Part shown: one piece after another, positions 1-13,558 of the stretch
Position numbering within the stretch: the stretch's first letter is position 1
How the letters are laid out: the number at the start of each line of letters is the position of its first letter
Origin: Petrolisthes cinctipes
Taxonomy: Eukaryota > Arthropoda > Malacostraca > Decapoda > Porcellanidae
Length of the DNA stretch: 64,000 nucleotides
Reading direction: 5' to 3'
Assembly (NCBI GenBank): GCA_033782935.1
Contig: JAWQEG010000129.1
Location: 1,121,001 to 1,185,000 of the forward strand
The notes under the pieces: model-generated
What the model saw: the letters and a program-made list of their open reading frames with translations, nothing else
Told to the model about the DNA's origin: nothing
Database searches by the model: none
Translations under genes and position numbers: made by a program

Positions 1-1690
1 ATTGATTCTGGGACCCCAAAATATCGAATTTTCGGGTTTTTTGAGCCTGAATTTGAAATATAAACGGGTACAGAAGATACATGCACAAATCGAATTTTGG
101 GCACCTAAAAGATCGATTTTAAGTATGTTTTTGGCCTGTATTTTGAAAATACTCTAACACGGAGTAGGCATGTACGGATCGCTTCTGGGACCCCTAAACA
201 TCGAATTTTCGGGTGTTTTGGGCCTTAATTTGATATACCGACTTTTTGGCACCTAAAATATCGATTTTTAGCATGTTTTTAGCCTATATTTTGAAAATAT
301 TCTAGCACTGAGTAGGCATGTACAGATTGCTTCTGGGACCCCAAAATATTGAATTTTCGGGTGTTTTGAGCCTGAATTTGAGATATAAACGAGTACAGAA
401 TATGTATGCACATATCGACTTTTGGGCACCTAAAAGATCGATTTTAAGCATGTTTTGAGGCTATATTTTGAAAACATTCTAGCACTGAGTAGGCATGTAC
501 AGATCGCTTCTGGGACCCCAAAATATCGAATTTTTGGGTGTTTTGAGCCTGAATTTGAGATATAAACGAGTATAGAAGATGCATACACATATTGACTTTG
601 GGCACCAAAAATATCGATTTTCAGCATGTTTTGGGACTGAATTTTGAAAATACACTAACACGGAGTAGGCATGTACAGATCGCTTCTGGGACCCCAAAAT
701 ATCGAATTTTCGGGTGTTTAAGGCCAGAATTTGAGATATAAACGGGTACAGAAGATACATGCACATATTGACTTTGGGCATCTAAAATATCGATTGTCAG
801 CATGTTTTGGGCCTGTATATTGAAAATACTCTAACACGGAGTAGGCATGTACAGATCGCTTCTGGGACCCCAAAATATCGAATTTTCGGGTGTTTTGGAC
901 CTGAATTTGAGATATCGCCTTTATGCATCTAAAATATCGATTTTTAGCATGTTTTGAGCTCATATTTTGAAAATATTCTAGCACTGAGTAGGCAAGTACA
1001 GATCGCTTCTGGGACCCCAAAATATCGAATTTTCGGGTGTTTTGAGCTTGAATTTGAGATATAAACGAGAACAGAAGATGTATGCACATATCGACTTTTA
1101 GGCACCTAAAATATCGATTTTGAGCATGTTTTGAGCCTATATTTTGAAAACATTCTAGCACTGAGTAGGCATGTACAGATCGCTTCTGGGACCCCAAAGT
1201 ATCGAATTTTCGGGTGTTTTGAGCCTGAATTTGAGATATAAACGAGTATAGAAGATGCATACACATATTGACTTTGGGCACCAAAAATATCGATTTTCAG
1301 CATGTTTTAGGCCTGAATTTTGAAAATACTCTAACACGGAGTAGGCATGTACAGATCGCTTCTGGGACCCCAAAATATCGAATTTTTGGGTGTTTTGAGC
1401 TTGAATTTGAGATATAAACGAGTACAGAATATGCATGCACATATCGACTTTTGGGCACCTAAAATATCGATTTTTAAGCATGTTTTGAGCCTATATTTTG
1501 AAAAAATTCTAGCACTGAGTAGGCATGTACAGATCCCTTCTGGGACCCCAAAATATCGAATTTTCGGGTGTTTTGAGCCTGAATTTGAGATATAAACGAG
1601 TATAGAAGATGCATGCACATATCGACTTTTGGGCACCTAAAAGATCGATTTTCAGTATGTTTTTGGCCTGTATTTTGAAAATACTATGAC
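1..1690. repeat. Block A, copy 1 (repeated at +8524)
   Basis: This run of L and short monomers matches 8525-10214 with a nearly constant offset of 8524-8525. Shared markers include the GGGTTTTTTGAGCC / GAAATATAAACG / CACAAATCGAATTTT combination at 36-96 and 8560-8620, TACCGACTTTTTGG at 237 and 8760, TTAAGCATGTTTTGAGGC at 449 and 8974, and AGGCAAGTAC at 991 and 9516. Monomer lengths counted here are 148, 177, 176, 176, 147, 177, 176, 178 and 177. The first 380 bases also match 6372-6750. Confidence 0.8.
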
Positions 1691-3359
1691 ACGGAGTAGG
1701 CATGTACAGATCGCTTCTGGGACCCCAAAATATCGAATTTTCGGGTGTTTTGGGCCTTAATTTGAGATATCGACTTTTTGGCACCTAAAATATCGATTTT
1801 TAGCATGTTATGAGCCTATATTTTGAAAATATTCTAGCACTGAGTAGGCATGTACAGATTGCTTCTGGGACCCCAAAATATCGAATTTTCGGGTGTTTTT
1901 AGCCTGAATTTGAAATATAAACGGGTACAGAAGATACATGCACATATCGACTTTTGGGCACCTAAAAGATCGATTTTCAGTATGTTTTTGGCCTGTATTT
2001 TGAAAATACTCTAACAGGGAGTAGGCTTGTACAGATCGCTTCTGGGACCCCTAAATATCGAATTTTCGGGTGTTTTGGGCCTTAATTTGATATATCGACT
2101 TTTTGGCACCTAAAATATCGATTTTTAGCATGTTTTTAGCCTATATTTTGAAAATATTCTAGCACTGAGTAGGCATGTACAGATTGCTTCTGGGACCCCA
2201 AAATATTGAATTTTCGGGTGTTTTAGCATGAATTTGAGATATAAACGGGTACAGAAGATGCAAGCATATATCGACTTTTGGGGACCTAAAAGATCGATTT
2301 TCAGTATGTTTTTGGCCTGTATTTTGAAAATATTCTAACACGGAGTAGGCATGTACAGATCGCTTCTGGGACCCCTAAATATCGAATTTTCGGGTGTTTT
2401 GGGACTGAATTTGAGATATCGCCTTTACGCACCTAAAATATCGCTTTTTAGCATGTTTTGAGCTCATATTTTGAAAATATTCTAGCACTGACTAGGCATG
2501 TACAGATCGCTTCTGGGACCCCAAAATATCGAATTTTCGGGTGTTTTGAGCTTGAATTTGAGATATAAACGAGTACAGAAGATGTATGCACATATCGACT
2601 TTTGGGCACCTAAAATATCGATTTTGAGCATGTTTTGAGCCTATATTTTGAAAACATTCTAGCACTGAGTAGGCATGTACAGATCGCTTCTGGGACCCCA
2701 AAATATCGAATTTTCGGGTGTTTTGAGCCTGAATTTGAGATATAAACGAGTATAGAAGATGCATACACATATTGACTTTGGGGCACCAAAAATATCGATT
2801 TTCAGCATGTTTTAGGCCTGAATTTTGAAATTACTCTAACACGGAGTAGGCATGTACAGATCGCTTCTGGGACCCCAAAATATCGAATTTTCGGGTGTTT
2901 AGGGCCAGAATTTGAGATATAAACGGGTACAGAAGATGCATGCACATATCGACTTTTGGGCACCTAAAAGATCGATTTTCAGTAAGTTTTTGGCCTGTAT
3001 TTTGAAAATACTCTTACACGGAGTAGGCATGTACAAATCGATTCTGGGACCCCAAAATATCGAATTTTCGGGTGTTTAAGGCCAGAATTTGAGATATAAA
3101 CGGGTACAGAAGATGCAAGCACATATCGACTTTTGGGCACCTAAAAGATCGATTTTCAGTATGTTTTTGGCCTGTATTTTGAAAATACTCCAACACGTAG
3201 TAGGCATGTACAGATCGCTTCTGGGACCCCTAAATATCGAATTTTCGGGTGTTTTGGGACTGAATTTGATATATCGACTTTTTGGCACCTAAAATATCGA
3301 TTTTTAGCATGTTTTGAGCTTTTATTTTGAAAATATTCTAGCACTGAGTATGCATGTAC
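1691..3359. repeat. Mosaic of monomers with a partial copy of the 2859-bp unit
   Basis: 1691-2200 matches 16434-16943 at a constant offset of 14743, sharing GCATGTTATGAGCC (1803) and AGGCTTGTAC (2022). About 2206-3290 matches 10907-11991 at offset 8701, sharing GCAAGCATATATCG, GACTAGGCATG, GAAATTACTC, ACTCTTACACGG and GATCGATTCTGGG. The second part is thus a third, truncated copy of the HOR that forms 10.7-16.4 kb. Confidence 0.75.
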
Positions 3360-4700
3360 AGATCGCTTCTGGGACCCCAATATATCGAATTTTCGGGTGT
3401 TTTGAGCTTGAAATTGAGATATAATCGAGTACAGAATATGCATGCACATATCGACTTTTGGGCACCTAATATATCGATTTTGAGCATGTTTTGAGGCTAT
3501 ATTTTGAAAAAATTATAGCACTGAGTAGGCATGTACAGATCGCTTCAGGGACCCCAAAATATCGAATTTTCGGGTGTTTTGAGCCTGAATTTGAGATATA
3601 AACGAGAATAGAAGATGCATGCACATATCGACTTTTGGGCACCTAAAAGATCGATTTTCAGTATGTTTTTGGCCTGTATTTTGAAAATACTCTAACACGG
3701 AGTAAGCATGTACAGATCGCTTCTGGGACCCCTAAATATCGAATTTTCGGGTATTTTGGGCCTTAATTTGAGATATCGACTTTTTGGCACCTAAAATATC
3801 GATTTTTAGCATGTTTTGAGCCTATATTTTGAAAATATTCTAGCACTGAGTAGGCATGTACAGATTGCTTCTGGGACCCCAAAATATCGAATTTTCGGGT
3901 GTTTTGAGCCTGAATTTGATATATAAACGGGTACAGAAGATACATGCACATATCGACTTTTGGGCACCTAAAAGATCGATTTTCAGTATGTTTTTGGCCT
4001 GTATTTTGAAAATACTCTAACACGGAGTAGGCATGTACAGATCGCTTCTGGGACCCTTAAATATCGAATTTTCGGGTGTTTTGGGCCTTAATTTGATATA
4101 TCGACTTTTTGGCACCTAAAATATCGATTTTTAGCATGTTTTTAGCCTATATTTTGAAAATATTCTAGCACTAAATAGGCACGTACAGATTGCTTCTGGG
4201 ACCCCAAAATATTGAATTTTCGGGTGTTTTGAGCCTGAATTTGAGATATAAACGGGTACAGAAGATACATGCACATATTGACTTTTGGTATCTAAAATAT
4301 CGATTTTCAGCATGTTTTGGGCATGTATTTTCAAAATACTCTAACACGGAGTAGGCATGTACGGATCGCTTCTGGGACCCCAAAATATCGAATTTTCGGG
4401 TGTTTTGAGCCTGAATTTGAGATATAAACGGGTACTGAAGATGCATGCACATATCGACTTTTTGGCACCTAAAACATTGATTTTGAGCATGTTTTGGGCC
4501 TGTATTTTGAAAACGCTCTAACACGGAGTAGGCATGTACAGATCGCTTCTGGGACCCCTAAATATCGAATTTTCGGGTGATTTGGGCCTTAATTTGAGAT
4601 ATCGACTTTTTGGCACCTAAAATATCGATTTTTAGCATGTTTTTAGCCTATATTTTGAAAATATTCTAGCACTGAGTAGGCATGTACAGATTGCTTCTGG
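3360..4700. repeat. Block C, copy 0 (partial)
   Basis: This segment matches 5042-6382 at a constant offset of 1682 and 7195-8535 at a further 2153. Diagnostic shared variants are ATATAATCGAG, CCTAATATATCG, CACTAAATAGGCACGTAC (4171, 5853, 8006), ACTTTTGGTATC and TATTTTCAAAATAC. The markers are absent elsewhere, so the three copies share a recent origin. Confidence 0.8.
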
Positions 4701-4949
4701 GACCCCAAAATATTGAATTTTCGGGTGTTTTGAGCCTGAATTTGAGATATAAACGAGTACAGAATATGCATGCACATATCGACTTTTGGGCACCTAAAAG
4801 ATCGATTTTAAGCATGTTTTGAGGCTATATTTTGAAAACATTCTAGCACTGAGTAGGCATGTACAGATCGCTTCTGGGACCCCAAAATATCGAATTTTTC
4901 GGGTGTTTTGAGCCTGAATTTGAGATATAAACGAGTATAGAAGATGCAT

Positions 4950-6757
4950 ACACATATTGAATTTGGGCACCAAAAATATCGATTTTCAGCATGTTTTAGG
5001 CCTGAATTTTGAAAATACTCTAACACGGAGTAGGCATGTACAGATCGCTTCTGGGACCCCAAAATATCGAATTTTTGGGTGTTTTGAGCTTGAATTTGAG
5101 ATATAATCGAGTACAGAATATGCATGCACATATCGACTTTTGGGCACCTAATATATCGATTTTGAGCATGTTTTGAGGCTATATTTTGAAAAAATTCTAG
5201 CACTGAGTAGGCATGTACAGATCGCTTCTGGGACCCCAAAATATCGAATTTTCGGGTGTTTTGAGCCTGAATTTGAGATATAAACGAGAATAGAAGATGC
5301 ATGCACATATCGACTTTTGGGCACCTAAAAGATCGATTTTCAGTATGTTTTTGGCCTGTATTTTGAAAATACTCTAACACGGAGTAGGCATGTACAGATC
5401 GCTTCTGGGACCCCTAAATATCGAATTTTCGGGTATTTTGGGCCTGAATTTGAGATATCGACTTTTTGGCACCTAAAATATCGATTTTTAGCATGTTTTG
5501 AGCCTATATTTTGAAAATATTCTAGCACTGAGTAGGCATGTACAGATTGCTTCTGGGACCCCAAAATATCGAATTTTCGGGTGTTTTGAGCCTGAATTTG
5601 ATATATAAACGGGTACAGAAGATACATGCACATATCGACTTTTGGGCACCTAAAAGATCGATTTTCAGTATGTTTTTGGCCTGTATTTTGAAAATACTCT
5701 AACACGGAGTAGGCATGTACAGATCGCTTCTGGGACCCTTAAATATCGAATTTTCGGGTGTTTTGGGCCTTAATTTGATATATCGACTTTTTGGCACCTA
5801 AAATATCGATTTTTAGCATGTTTTTAGCCTATATTTTGAAAATATTCTAGCACTAAATAGGCACGTACAGATTGCTTCTGGGACCCCAAAACATTGAATT
5901 TTCGGGTGTTTTGAGCCTGAATTTGAGATATAAACGGGTACAGAAGATACATGCACATATTGACTTTTGGTATCTAAAATATCGATTTTCAGCATGTTTT
6001 GGGCATGTATTTTCAAAATACTCTAACACGGAGTAGGCATGTACGGATCGCTTCTGGGACCCCAAAATATCGAATTTTCGGGTGTTTTGAGCCTGAATTT
6101 GAGATATAAACGGGTACTGAAGATGCATGCACATATCGACTTTTTGGCACCTAAAACATCGATTTTGAGCATGTTTTGGGCCTGTATTTTGAAAACGCTC
6201 TATCACGGAGTATGCATGTACAGATCGCTTCTGGGACCCCTAAATATCGAATTTTCGGGTGATTTGGGCCTTAATTTGAGATATCGACTTTTTGGCACCT
6301 AAAATATCGATTTTTAGCATGTTTTTAGCCTATATTTTGAAAATATTCTAGCACTGAGTAGGCATGTACAGATTGCTTCTGGGACCCCAAAATATCGAAT
6401 TTTCGGGTTTTTTGAGCCTGAATTTGAAATATAAACGGGTACAGAAGATACATGCACAAATCGAATTTTGGGCACCTAAAAGATCGATTTTAAGTATGTT
6501 TTTGGCCTGTATTTTGAAAATACTCTAACACGGAGTAGGCATGTACAGATCGCTTCTGGGACCCCTAAACATCGAATTTTCGGGTGTTTTGGGCCTTAAT
6601 TTGATATACCGACTTTTTGGCACCTAAATTATCGATTTTTAGCATGTTTTTAGCCTATATTTTGAAAATATTCTAGCACTGAGTAGGCATGTACAGATTG
6701 CTTCTGGGACCCCAAAATATTGAATTTTCGGGTGTTTTGAGCCTGAATTTGAGATAT
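4950..6757. repeat. Block C, copy 1
   Basis: This copy matches 7103-8910 at offset 2153 over about 1.8 kb, including CACTATCACGGAGTATGCATG-type markers (CTCTATCACGGAGTATG at 6196 and 8349) and CCTAAATTATCG (6624, 8777). The match ends at about 6757, where this copy switches to a short S2 unit (GATATCGCCTATACGCACC) while the other continues as L. The difference between the 1682 and 2153 offsets is 471 bp, the length of one L and two short monomers. Confidence 0.8.
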
Positions 6758-7102
6758 CGCCTATACGCACCTAAAATATCGATTTTTAGCATGTTTTGAG
6801 CTCATATTTTGAAAATATTCTAGCACTGAGTAGGCAAGTACAGATCGCTTCTGGGACCCCAAAGTATCGAATTTTCGGGTGTTTTGAAATTGAATTTGAG
6901 ATATAAACAAGTACAGAAGATGTATGCACATATCGACTTTTAGGCACCTAAAATATCGATTTTGAGCATGTTTTGAGCCTATATTTTGAAAACATTCTAG
7001 CACTGAGTAGGCATGTACACATCGCTTCTGGGACCCCAAAGTATCGAATTTTCGGGTGTTTTGAGCCTGAATTTGAGATATAAACGAGTATAGAAGATGC
7101 AT

Positions 7103-8910
7103 ACACATATTGACTTTGGGCACCAAAAATATCGATTTTCAGCATGTTTTAGGCCTGAATTTTGAAAATACTCTAACACGGAGTAGGCATGTACAGATCG
7201 CTTCTGGGACCCCAAAATATCGAATTTTTGGGTGTTTTGAGCTTGAATTTGAGATATAATCGAGTACAGAATATGCATGCACATATCGACTTTTGGGCAC
7301 CTAATATATCGATTTTGAGCATGTTTTGAGGCTATATTTTGAAAAAATTCTAGCACTGAGTAGGCATGTACAGATCGCTTCTGGGACCCCAAAATATCGA
7401 ATTTTCGGGTGTTTTGAGCCTGAATTTGAGATATAAACGAGAATAGAAGATGCATGCACATATCGACTTTTGGGCACCTAAAAGATCGATTTTCAGTATG
7501 TTTTTGGCCTGTATTTTGAAAATACTCTAACACGGAGTAGGCATGTACAGATCGCTTCTGGGACCCCTAAATATCGAATTTTCGGGTATTTTGGGCCTGA
7601 ATTTGAGATATCGACTTTTTGGCACCTAAAATATCGATTTTTAGCATGTTTTGAGCCTATATTTTGAAAATATTCTAGCACTGAGTAGGCATGTACAGAT
7701 TGCTTCTGGGACCCCAAAATATCGAATTTTCGGGTGTTTTGAGCCTGAATTTGATATATAAACGGGTACAGAAGATACATGCACATATCGACTTTTGGGC
7801 ACCTAAAAGATCGATTTTCAGTATGTTTTTGGCCTGTATTTTGAAAATACTCTAACACGGAGTAGGCATGTACAGATCGCTTCTGGGACCCTTAAATATC
7901 GAATTTTCGGGTGTTTTGGGCCTTAATTTGATATATCGACTTTTTGGCACCTAAAATATCGATTTTTAGCATGTTTTTAGCCTATATTTTGAAAATATTC
8001 TAGCACTAAATAGGCACGTACAGATTGCTTCTGGGACCCCAAAACATTGAATTTTCGGGTGTTTTGAGCCTGAATTTGAGATATAAACGGGTACAGAAGA
8101 TATATGCACATATTGACTTTTGGTATCTAAAATATCGATTTTCAGCATGTTTTGGGCATGTATTTTCAAAATACTCTAACACGGAGTAGGCATGTACGGA
8201 TCGCTTCTGGGACCCCAAAATATCGAATTTTCGGGTGTTTTGAGCCTGAATTTGAGATATAAACGGGTACTGAAGATGCATGCACATATCGACTTTTTGG
8301 CACCTAAAACATCGATTTTGAGCATGTTTTGGGCCTGTATTTTGAAAACGCTCTATCACGGAGTATGCATGTACAGATCGCTTCTGGGACCCCTAAATAT
8401 CGAATTTTCGGGTGATTTGGGCCTTAATTTGAGATATCGACTTTTTGGCACCTAAAATATCGATTTTTAGCATGTTTTTAGCCTATATTTTGAAAATATT
8501 CTAGCACTGAGTAGGCATGTACAGATTGCTTCTGGGACCCCAAAATATCGAATTTTCGGGTTTTTTGAGCCTGAATTTGAAATATAAACGGGTACAGAAG
8601 ATACATGCACAAATCGAATTTTGGGCACCTAAAAGATCGATTTTAAGTATGTTTTTGGCCTGTATTTTGAAAATACTCTAACACGGAGTAGGCATGTACA
8701 GATCGCTTCTGGGACCCCTAAACATCGAATTTTCGGGTGTTTTGGGCCTTAATTTGATATACCGACTTTTTGGCACCTAAATTATCGATTTTTAGCATGT
8801 TTTTAGCCTATATTTTGAAAATATTCTAGCACTGAGTAGGCATGTACAGATTGCTTCTGGGACCCCAAAATATTGAATTTTCGGGTGTTTTGAGCCTGAG
8901 TTTGAGATAT
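7103..8910. repeat. Block C, copy 2
   Basis: This is the downstream copy of the 2153-bp register. It is nearly identical to copy 1: both carry ACATTGAATTTTCGGG (8042; 5890), where copy 0 has ATATTGAATT. So copies 1 and 2 are closer to each other than to copy 0. From 8525 it is also the start of block A copy 2, because block A opens with the same monomers. Confidence 0.8.
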
Positions 8911-10214
8911 AAACGAGTACAGAATATGCATGCACATATCGACTTTTGGGCACCTAAAAGATCGATTTTAAGCATGTTTTGAGGCTATATTTTGAAAACA
9001 TTCTAGCACTGAGTAGGCATGTACAGATCGCTTCTGGGACCCCAAAATATCGAATTTTTCGGGTGTTTTGAGCCTGAATTTGAGATATAAACGAGTATAG
9101 AAGATGCATACACATATTGACTTTGGGCACCAAAAATATCGATTTTCAGCATGTTTTGGGACTGAATTTTGAAAATACACTAACACGGAGTAGGCATGTA
9201 CAGATCGCTTCTGGGACCCCAAAATATCGAATTTTCGGGTGTTTAAGGCCAGAATTTGAGATATAAACGGGTACAGAAGATACATGCACATATTGACTTT
9301 GGGCATCTAAAATATCGATTTTCAGCATGTTTTGGGCCTGTATATTGAAAATACTCTAACACGGAGTAGGCATGTACAGATCGCTTCTGGGACCCCAAAA
9401 TATCGAATTTTCGGGTGTTTTGGACCTGAATTTGAGATATCGCCTATACGCACCTAAAATATCGATTTTTAGCATGTTTTGAGCTCATATTTTGAAAATA
9501 TTCTAGCACTGAGTAGGCAAGTACAGATCGCTTCTGGGACCCCAAAATATCGAATTTTCGGGTGTTTTGAGCTTGAATTTGAGATATAAACAAGTACAGA
9601 AGATGTATGCACATATCGACTTTTAGGCACCTAAAATATCGATTTTGAGCATGTTTTGAGCCTATATTTTGAAAACATTCTAGCACTGAGTAGGCATGTA
9701 CAGATTGCTTCTGGGACCCCAAAGTATCGAATTTTCGGGTGTTTTGAGCCTGAATTTGAGATATAAACGAGTATAGAAGATGCATACACATATTGACTTT
9801 GGGCACCAAAAATATCGATTTTCAGCATGTTTTAGGCCTGAATTTTGAAAATACTCTAACACGGAGTAGGCATGTACAGATCGCTTCTGGGACCCCAAAA
9901 TATCGAATTTTTGGGTGTTTTGAGCTTGAATTTGAGATATAAACGAGTACAGAATATGCATGCACATATCGACTTTTGGGCACCTAAAATATCGATTTTG
10001 AGCATGTTTTGAGCCTATATTTTGAAAAAATTCTAGCACTGAGTAGGCATGTACAGATCGCTTCTGGGACCCCAAAATATCGAATTTTCGGGTGTTTTGA
10101 GCCTGAATTTGAGATATAAACGAGTATAGAAGATGCATGCACATATCGACTTTTGGGCACCTAAAAGATCGATTTTCAGTATGTTTTTGGCCTGTATTTT
10201 GAAAATACTCTAAC
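8525..10214. repeat. Block A, copy 2
   Basis: This is the second copy of window positions 1-1690. It differs by scattered point changes, for example ATTTTCAGC at 9320 against ATTGTCAGC at 795, CGCCTATACGCACC at 9440 against CGCCTTTATGCATC at 917, and AAACAAGTAC at 9588 against AAACGAGAAC at 1063. The match breaks in the L monomer ending near 10227. Confidence 0.78.
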
Positions 10215-10699
10215 ACGGAGTAGGCTTGTACAGATCGCTTCTGGGACCCCTAAATATCAAATTTTCGGGTGTTTTGGGCCTTAATTTGATATATCGACTT
10301 TTTGGCACCTAAAATATCGATTTTTAGCATGTTTTTAGCCTATATTTTGAAAATATTCTAGCACTGAGTAGGCATGTACAGATTGCTTCTGGGACCCCAA
10401 AATATTGAATTTTCGGGTGTTTTGAGCCTGAATTTGAGATATAAACGGGTACAGAAGATACATGCACATATTGACTTTGGGTATCTAAAATATCGATTTT
10501 CAGCATGTTTTGGGCATGTATTTTGAAAATACTCTAACACGGAGTAGGCATGTACAGATCGCTTCTGGGACCCCAAAATATCGAATTTTCGGGTGTTTTT
10601 AGCCTGAATTTGAGATATAAACGGGTACTGAAGATGCATGCACATATCGACTTTTTGGCACCTAAAACATCGATTTTGATCATGTTTTGGGCCTATATT
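10215..10699. repeat. Linking monomers
   Basis: About 10227-10400 matches 2028-2200 (offset 8199, sharing AGGCTTGTAC and TTGATATATCG). The rest are ordinary L units with the ATCTAAAATATCG and AAAACATCG blocks. No other feature is present. Confidence 0.65.
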
Positions 10700-13558
10700 T
10701 TGAAAATACTCTAACACGGAGTAGGCATGTACAGATCGCATCTGGGACCCCTAAATATCGAATTTTCGGGTGATTTGGGCCTTAATTTGAGATATCGACT
10801 TTTTGGCACCTAAAATATCGATTTTTAGCATGTTTTTAGCCTATGTTTTGAAAATATTCTAGCACTGAGTAGGCATGTACAGATTGCTTCTGGGACCCCA
10901 AAATATTGAATTTTCGGGTATTTAGGGCCAGAATTTGAGATATAAACGGGTACAGAAGATGCAAGCATATATCGACTTTTGGGCACCTAAAAGATCGATT
11001 TTCAGTATGTTTTTGGCCTGTATTTTGAAAATATTCTAACACGGAGTAGGCATGTACAGATCGCTTCTGGGACCCCTAAATATCGAATTTTCGGGTGTTT
11101 TGGGACTGAATTTGAGATATCACCTTTACGCACCTAAAATATCGATTTTTAGCATGTTTTGAGCTCATATTTTGAAAATATTCTAGCACTGACTAGGCAT
11201 GTACAGATCGCTTCTGGGACCCCAAAATATCGAATTTTCGAGTGTTTTGAGCTTGAATTTGAGATATAAACGAGTACAGAAGATATATGCACATATCGAC
11301 TTTTGGGCACCTAAAATATCGATTTTGAGCATGTTTTGAGCCTATATTTTGAAAACATTATAGCACTGAGTAGACATGTACAGATCGCTTCTGGGACCCC
11401 AAAATATCGAATTTTCGGGTGTTTTGAGCTTGAATTTGAGATATAAACGAGTATAGAAGATGCATACACATATTGACTTTGGGGCACCAAAAATATCGAT
11501 TTTCAGCATGTTTTAGGCCTGAATTTTGAAATTACTCTAACACGGAGTAGGCATGTACAGATCGCTTCTGGGACCCCAAAATATCGAATTTTCGGGTGTT
11601 TAGGGCCAGAATTTGAGATATAAACGGGTACAGAAGATGCATGCACATATCGACTTTTGGGCACCTAAAAGATCGATTTTCAGTAAGTTTTTGGCCTGTA
11701 TTTTGAAAATACTCTTACACGGAGTAGGCATGTACAGATCGATTCTGGGACCCCAAAATATCGAATTTTCGGGAGTTTAAGGCCAGAATTTGAGATATAA
11801 ACGAGTACAGAAGATGCAAGCACATATCGACTTTTGGGCACCTAGAAGATCGATTTTCAGTATGTTTTTGGCCTGTATTTTAAAAATACTCTAACACGGA
11901 GTAGGCATGTACAGATCCCTTCTGGGACCCCTAAATATCGAATTTTCGGGTGTTTTGGGTCTGAATTTGAGATATCGACTTTTTGGCAACTAAAATATCG
12001 ATTTTTACCATGTTTTTAGCCTATATTTTGAAAATATTCTAGCACTGAGTAGGCATGTACAGATTGCTTCTGGGACCCCAAAATATTAAATTTTCAGGTG
12101 TTTTGAGCCTGAATTTGAGATATAAACGGGTACAGAAGATACATGCACATATTGACTTTGAGCATCTAAAATATCGATTTTCAGCATGTTTTGGGCCTGT
12201 ATTTTGAAAATACTCTAACACGAAGTAGGCATGTACAGATCGCTTCTGGGACCCCAAAATATCGAATTTTAGGGTGTTTTGAGCCTGAATTTGAGATATA
12301 AACGGGTACTGAAGATGAATGCACATATCGACTTTTTGGCACCTAAAACATTGATTTTGAGCATGTTTTGGGCCTGTATTTTGAAAATACTCTAACACGG
12401 AGTAGGCATGTACAGATCGCTTCTGGGACCCCAAAATATCGAATTTTCGGGTGTTTTGGGTCTGAATTTGAGATATCGCCTTTACGCACCTAAAATATCG
12501 ATTTTTAGCATGTTTTGAGCCTATATTTTGAAAACATTCTAGCACTGAGTAGGCATGTACAGATCGCTTCTGGGACCCCAAAATATCGAATTTTCGGGTG
12601 TTTTGACCCTGAATTTGAGATATAAACGGGTACTGAAGATGAATGCACATATCGACTTTTGGGCACCTAAAATATCGATTTTGAGCATGTTTTGAGCCTA
12701 TATTTTGAAAACATTCTAGCACTGAGTAGGCAAGTAAAGATCGCTTCTGGGACCCCAAAATGAAGAATTTTCGGGTGTTTTGAGCCTGAATTTGAGATAT
12801 AAACGAGTATAGAAGATGCATACACATATTGACTTTGGGGCACCAAAAATATCGATTTTCAGCATGTTTTAGGCCTGATTTTTGAAATTACTCTAACACG
12901 GAGTAGGCATGTACAGATCGCTTCTGGGACCCCAAAATATCGTATTTTCGGGTGTTTAGGGCCAGAATTTAAGATATAAACGGGTACAGAAGATACATGC
13001 ACATATTGACTTTGGGCATCTAAAATATCGATTTTCTGCATGTTTTGGGCCTGTATATTGAAAATACTCTAACACGGAGTAGGCATGTACAGATCGCTTC
13101 TGGGACCCCAAAATATCGAATTTTCGGGTGTTTTGGACCTGAATTTGAGATATCGCCTTTACGCACTTAAAATATCGATTTTTAGCATGTTTTAACCTCA
13201 TATTTTGAAAATATTCTAGCACTGAGTAGGCAAGTACAGATCGCTTCTGGGACCCCAAAATATCGAATTTTCGGGTGTTTTGAGCTTGAATTTGAGATAT
13301 AAACGAGTACAGAAGATGTATGCACATATCGACTTTTAGGCACCTAAAATATCGGTTTTGAGCATGTTTTGAGCCTATATTTTGAAAACATTCTAGCACT
13401 GAGTAGGCATGTACAGATTGCTTCTGGGACCCCAAAGTATCGAATTTTCGGGTGTTTTGAGCCTGAATTTGAGATATAAACGAGTATAGAAGATGCATGC
13501 ACATATCGACTTTTGGGCACCTAAAAGATCGATTTTCAGTATGTTTTTGGCCTGTATT
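10700..13558. repeat. 2859-bp higher-order repeat, copy 1
   Basis: Every monomer here has its counterpart 2859 bp downstream. Shared rare variants include GATCGCATCTGGG (10735, 13594), CTATGTTTTG-region changes, GATATCACCTTTACG (11118, 13977), TTTTCGAGTG (11234, 14093), TTTTCGGGAGTTTAAGG (11767, 14626), CCAAAATGAAGAATT (12757, 15616) and ATCGGTTTTGAGC (13352, 16211). A stop-free minus-strand stretch at 12039-12827 differs from its twin at 14898-15686 by one residue in 262, so the duplication is recent. Point differences include TTGGCAACTA at 11983. Confidence 0.88.
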
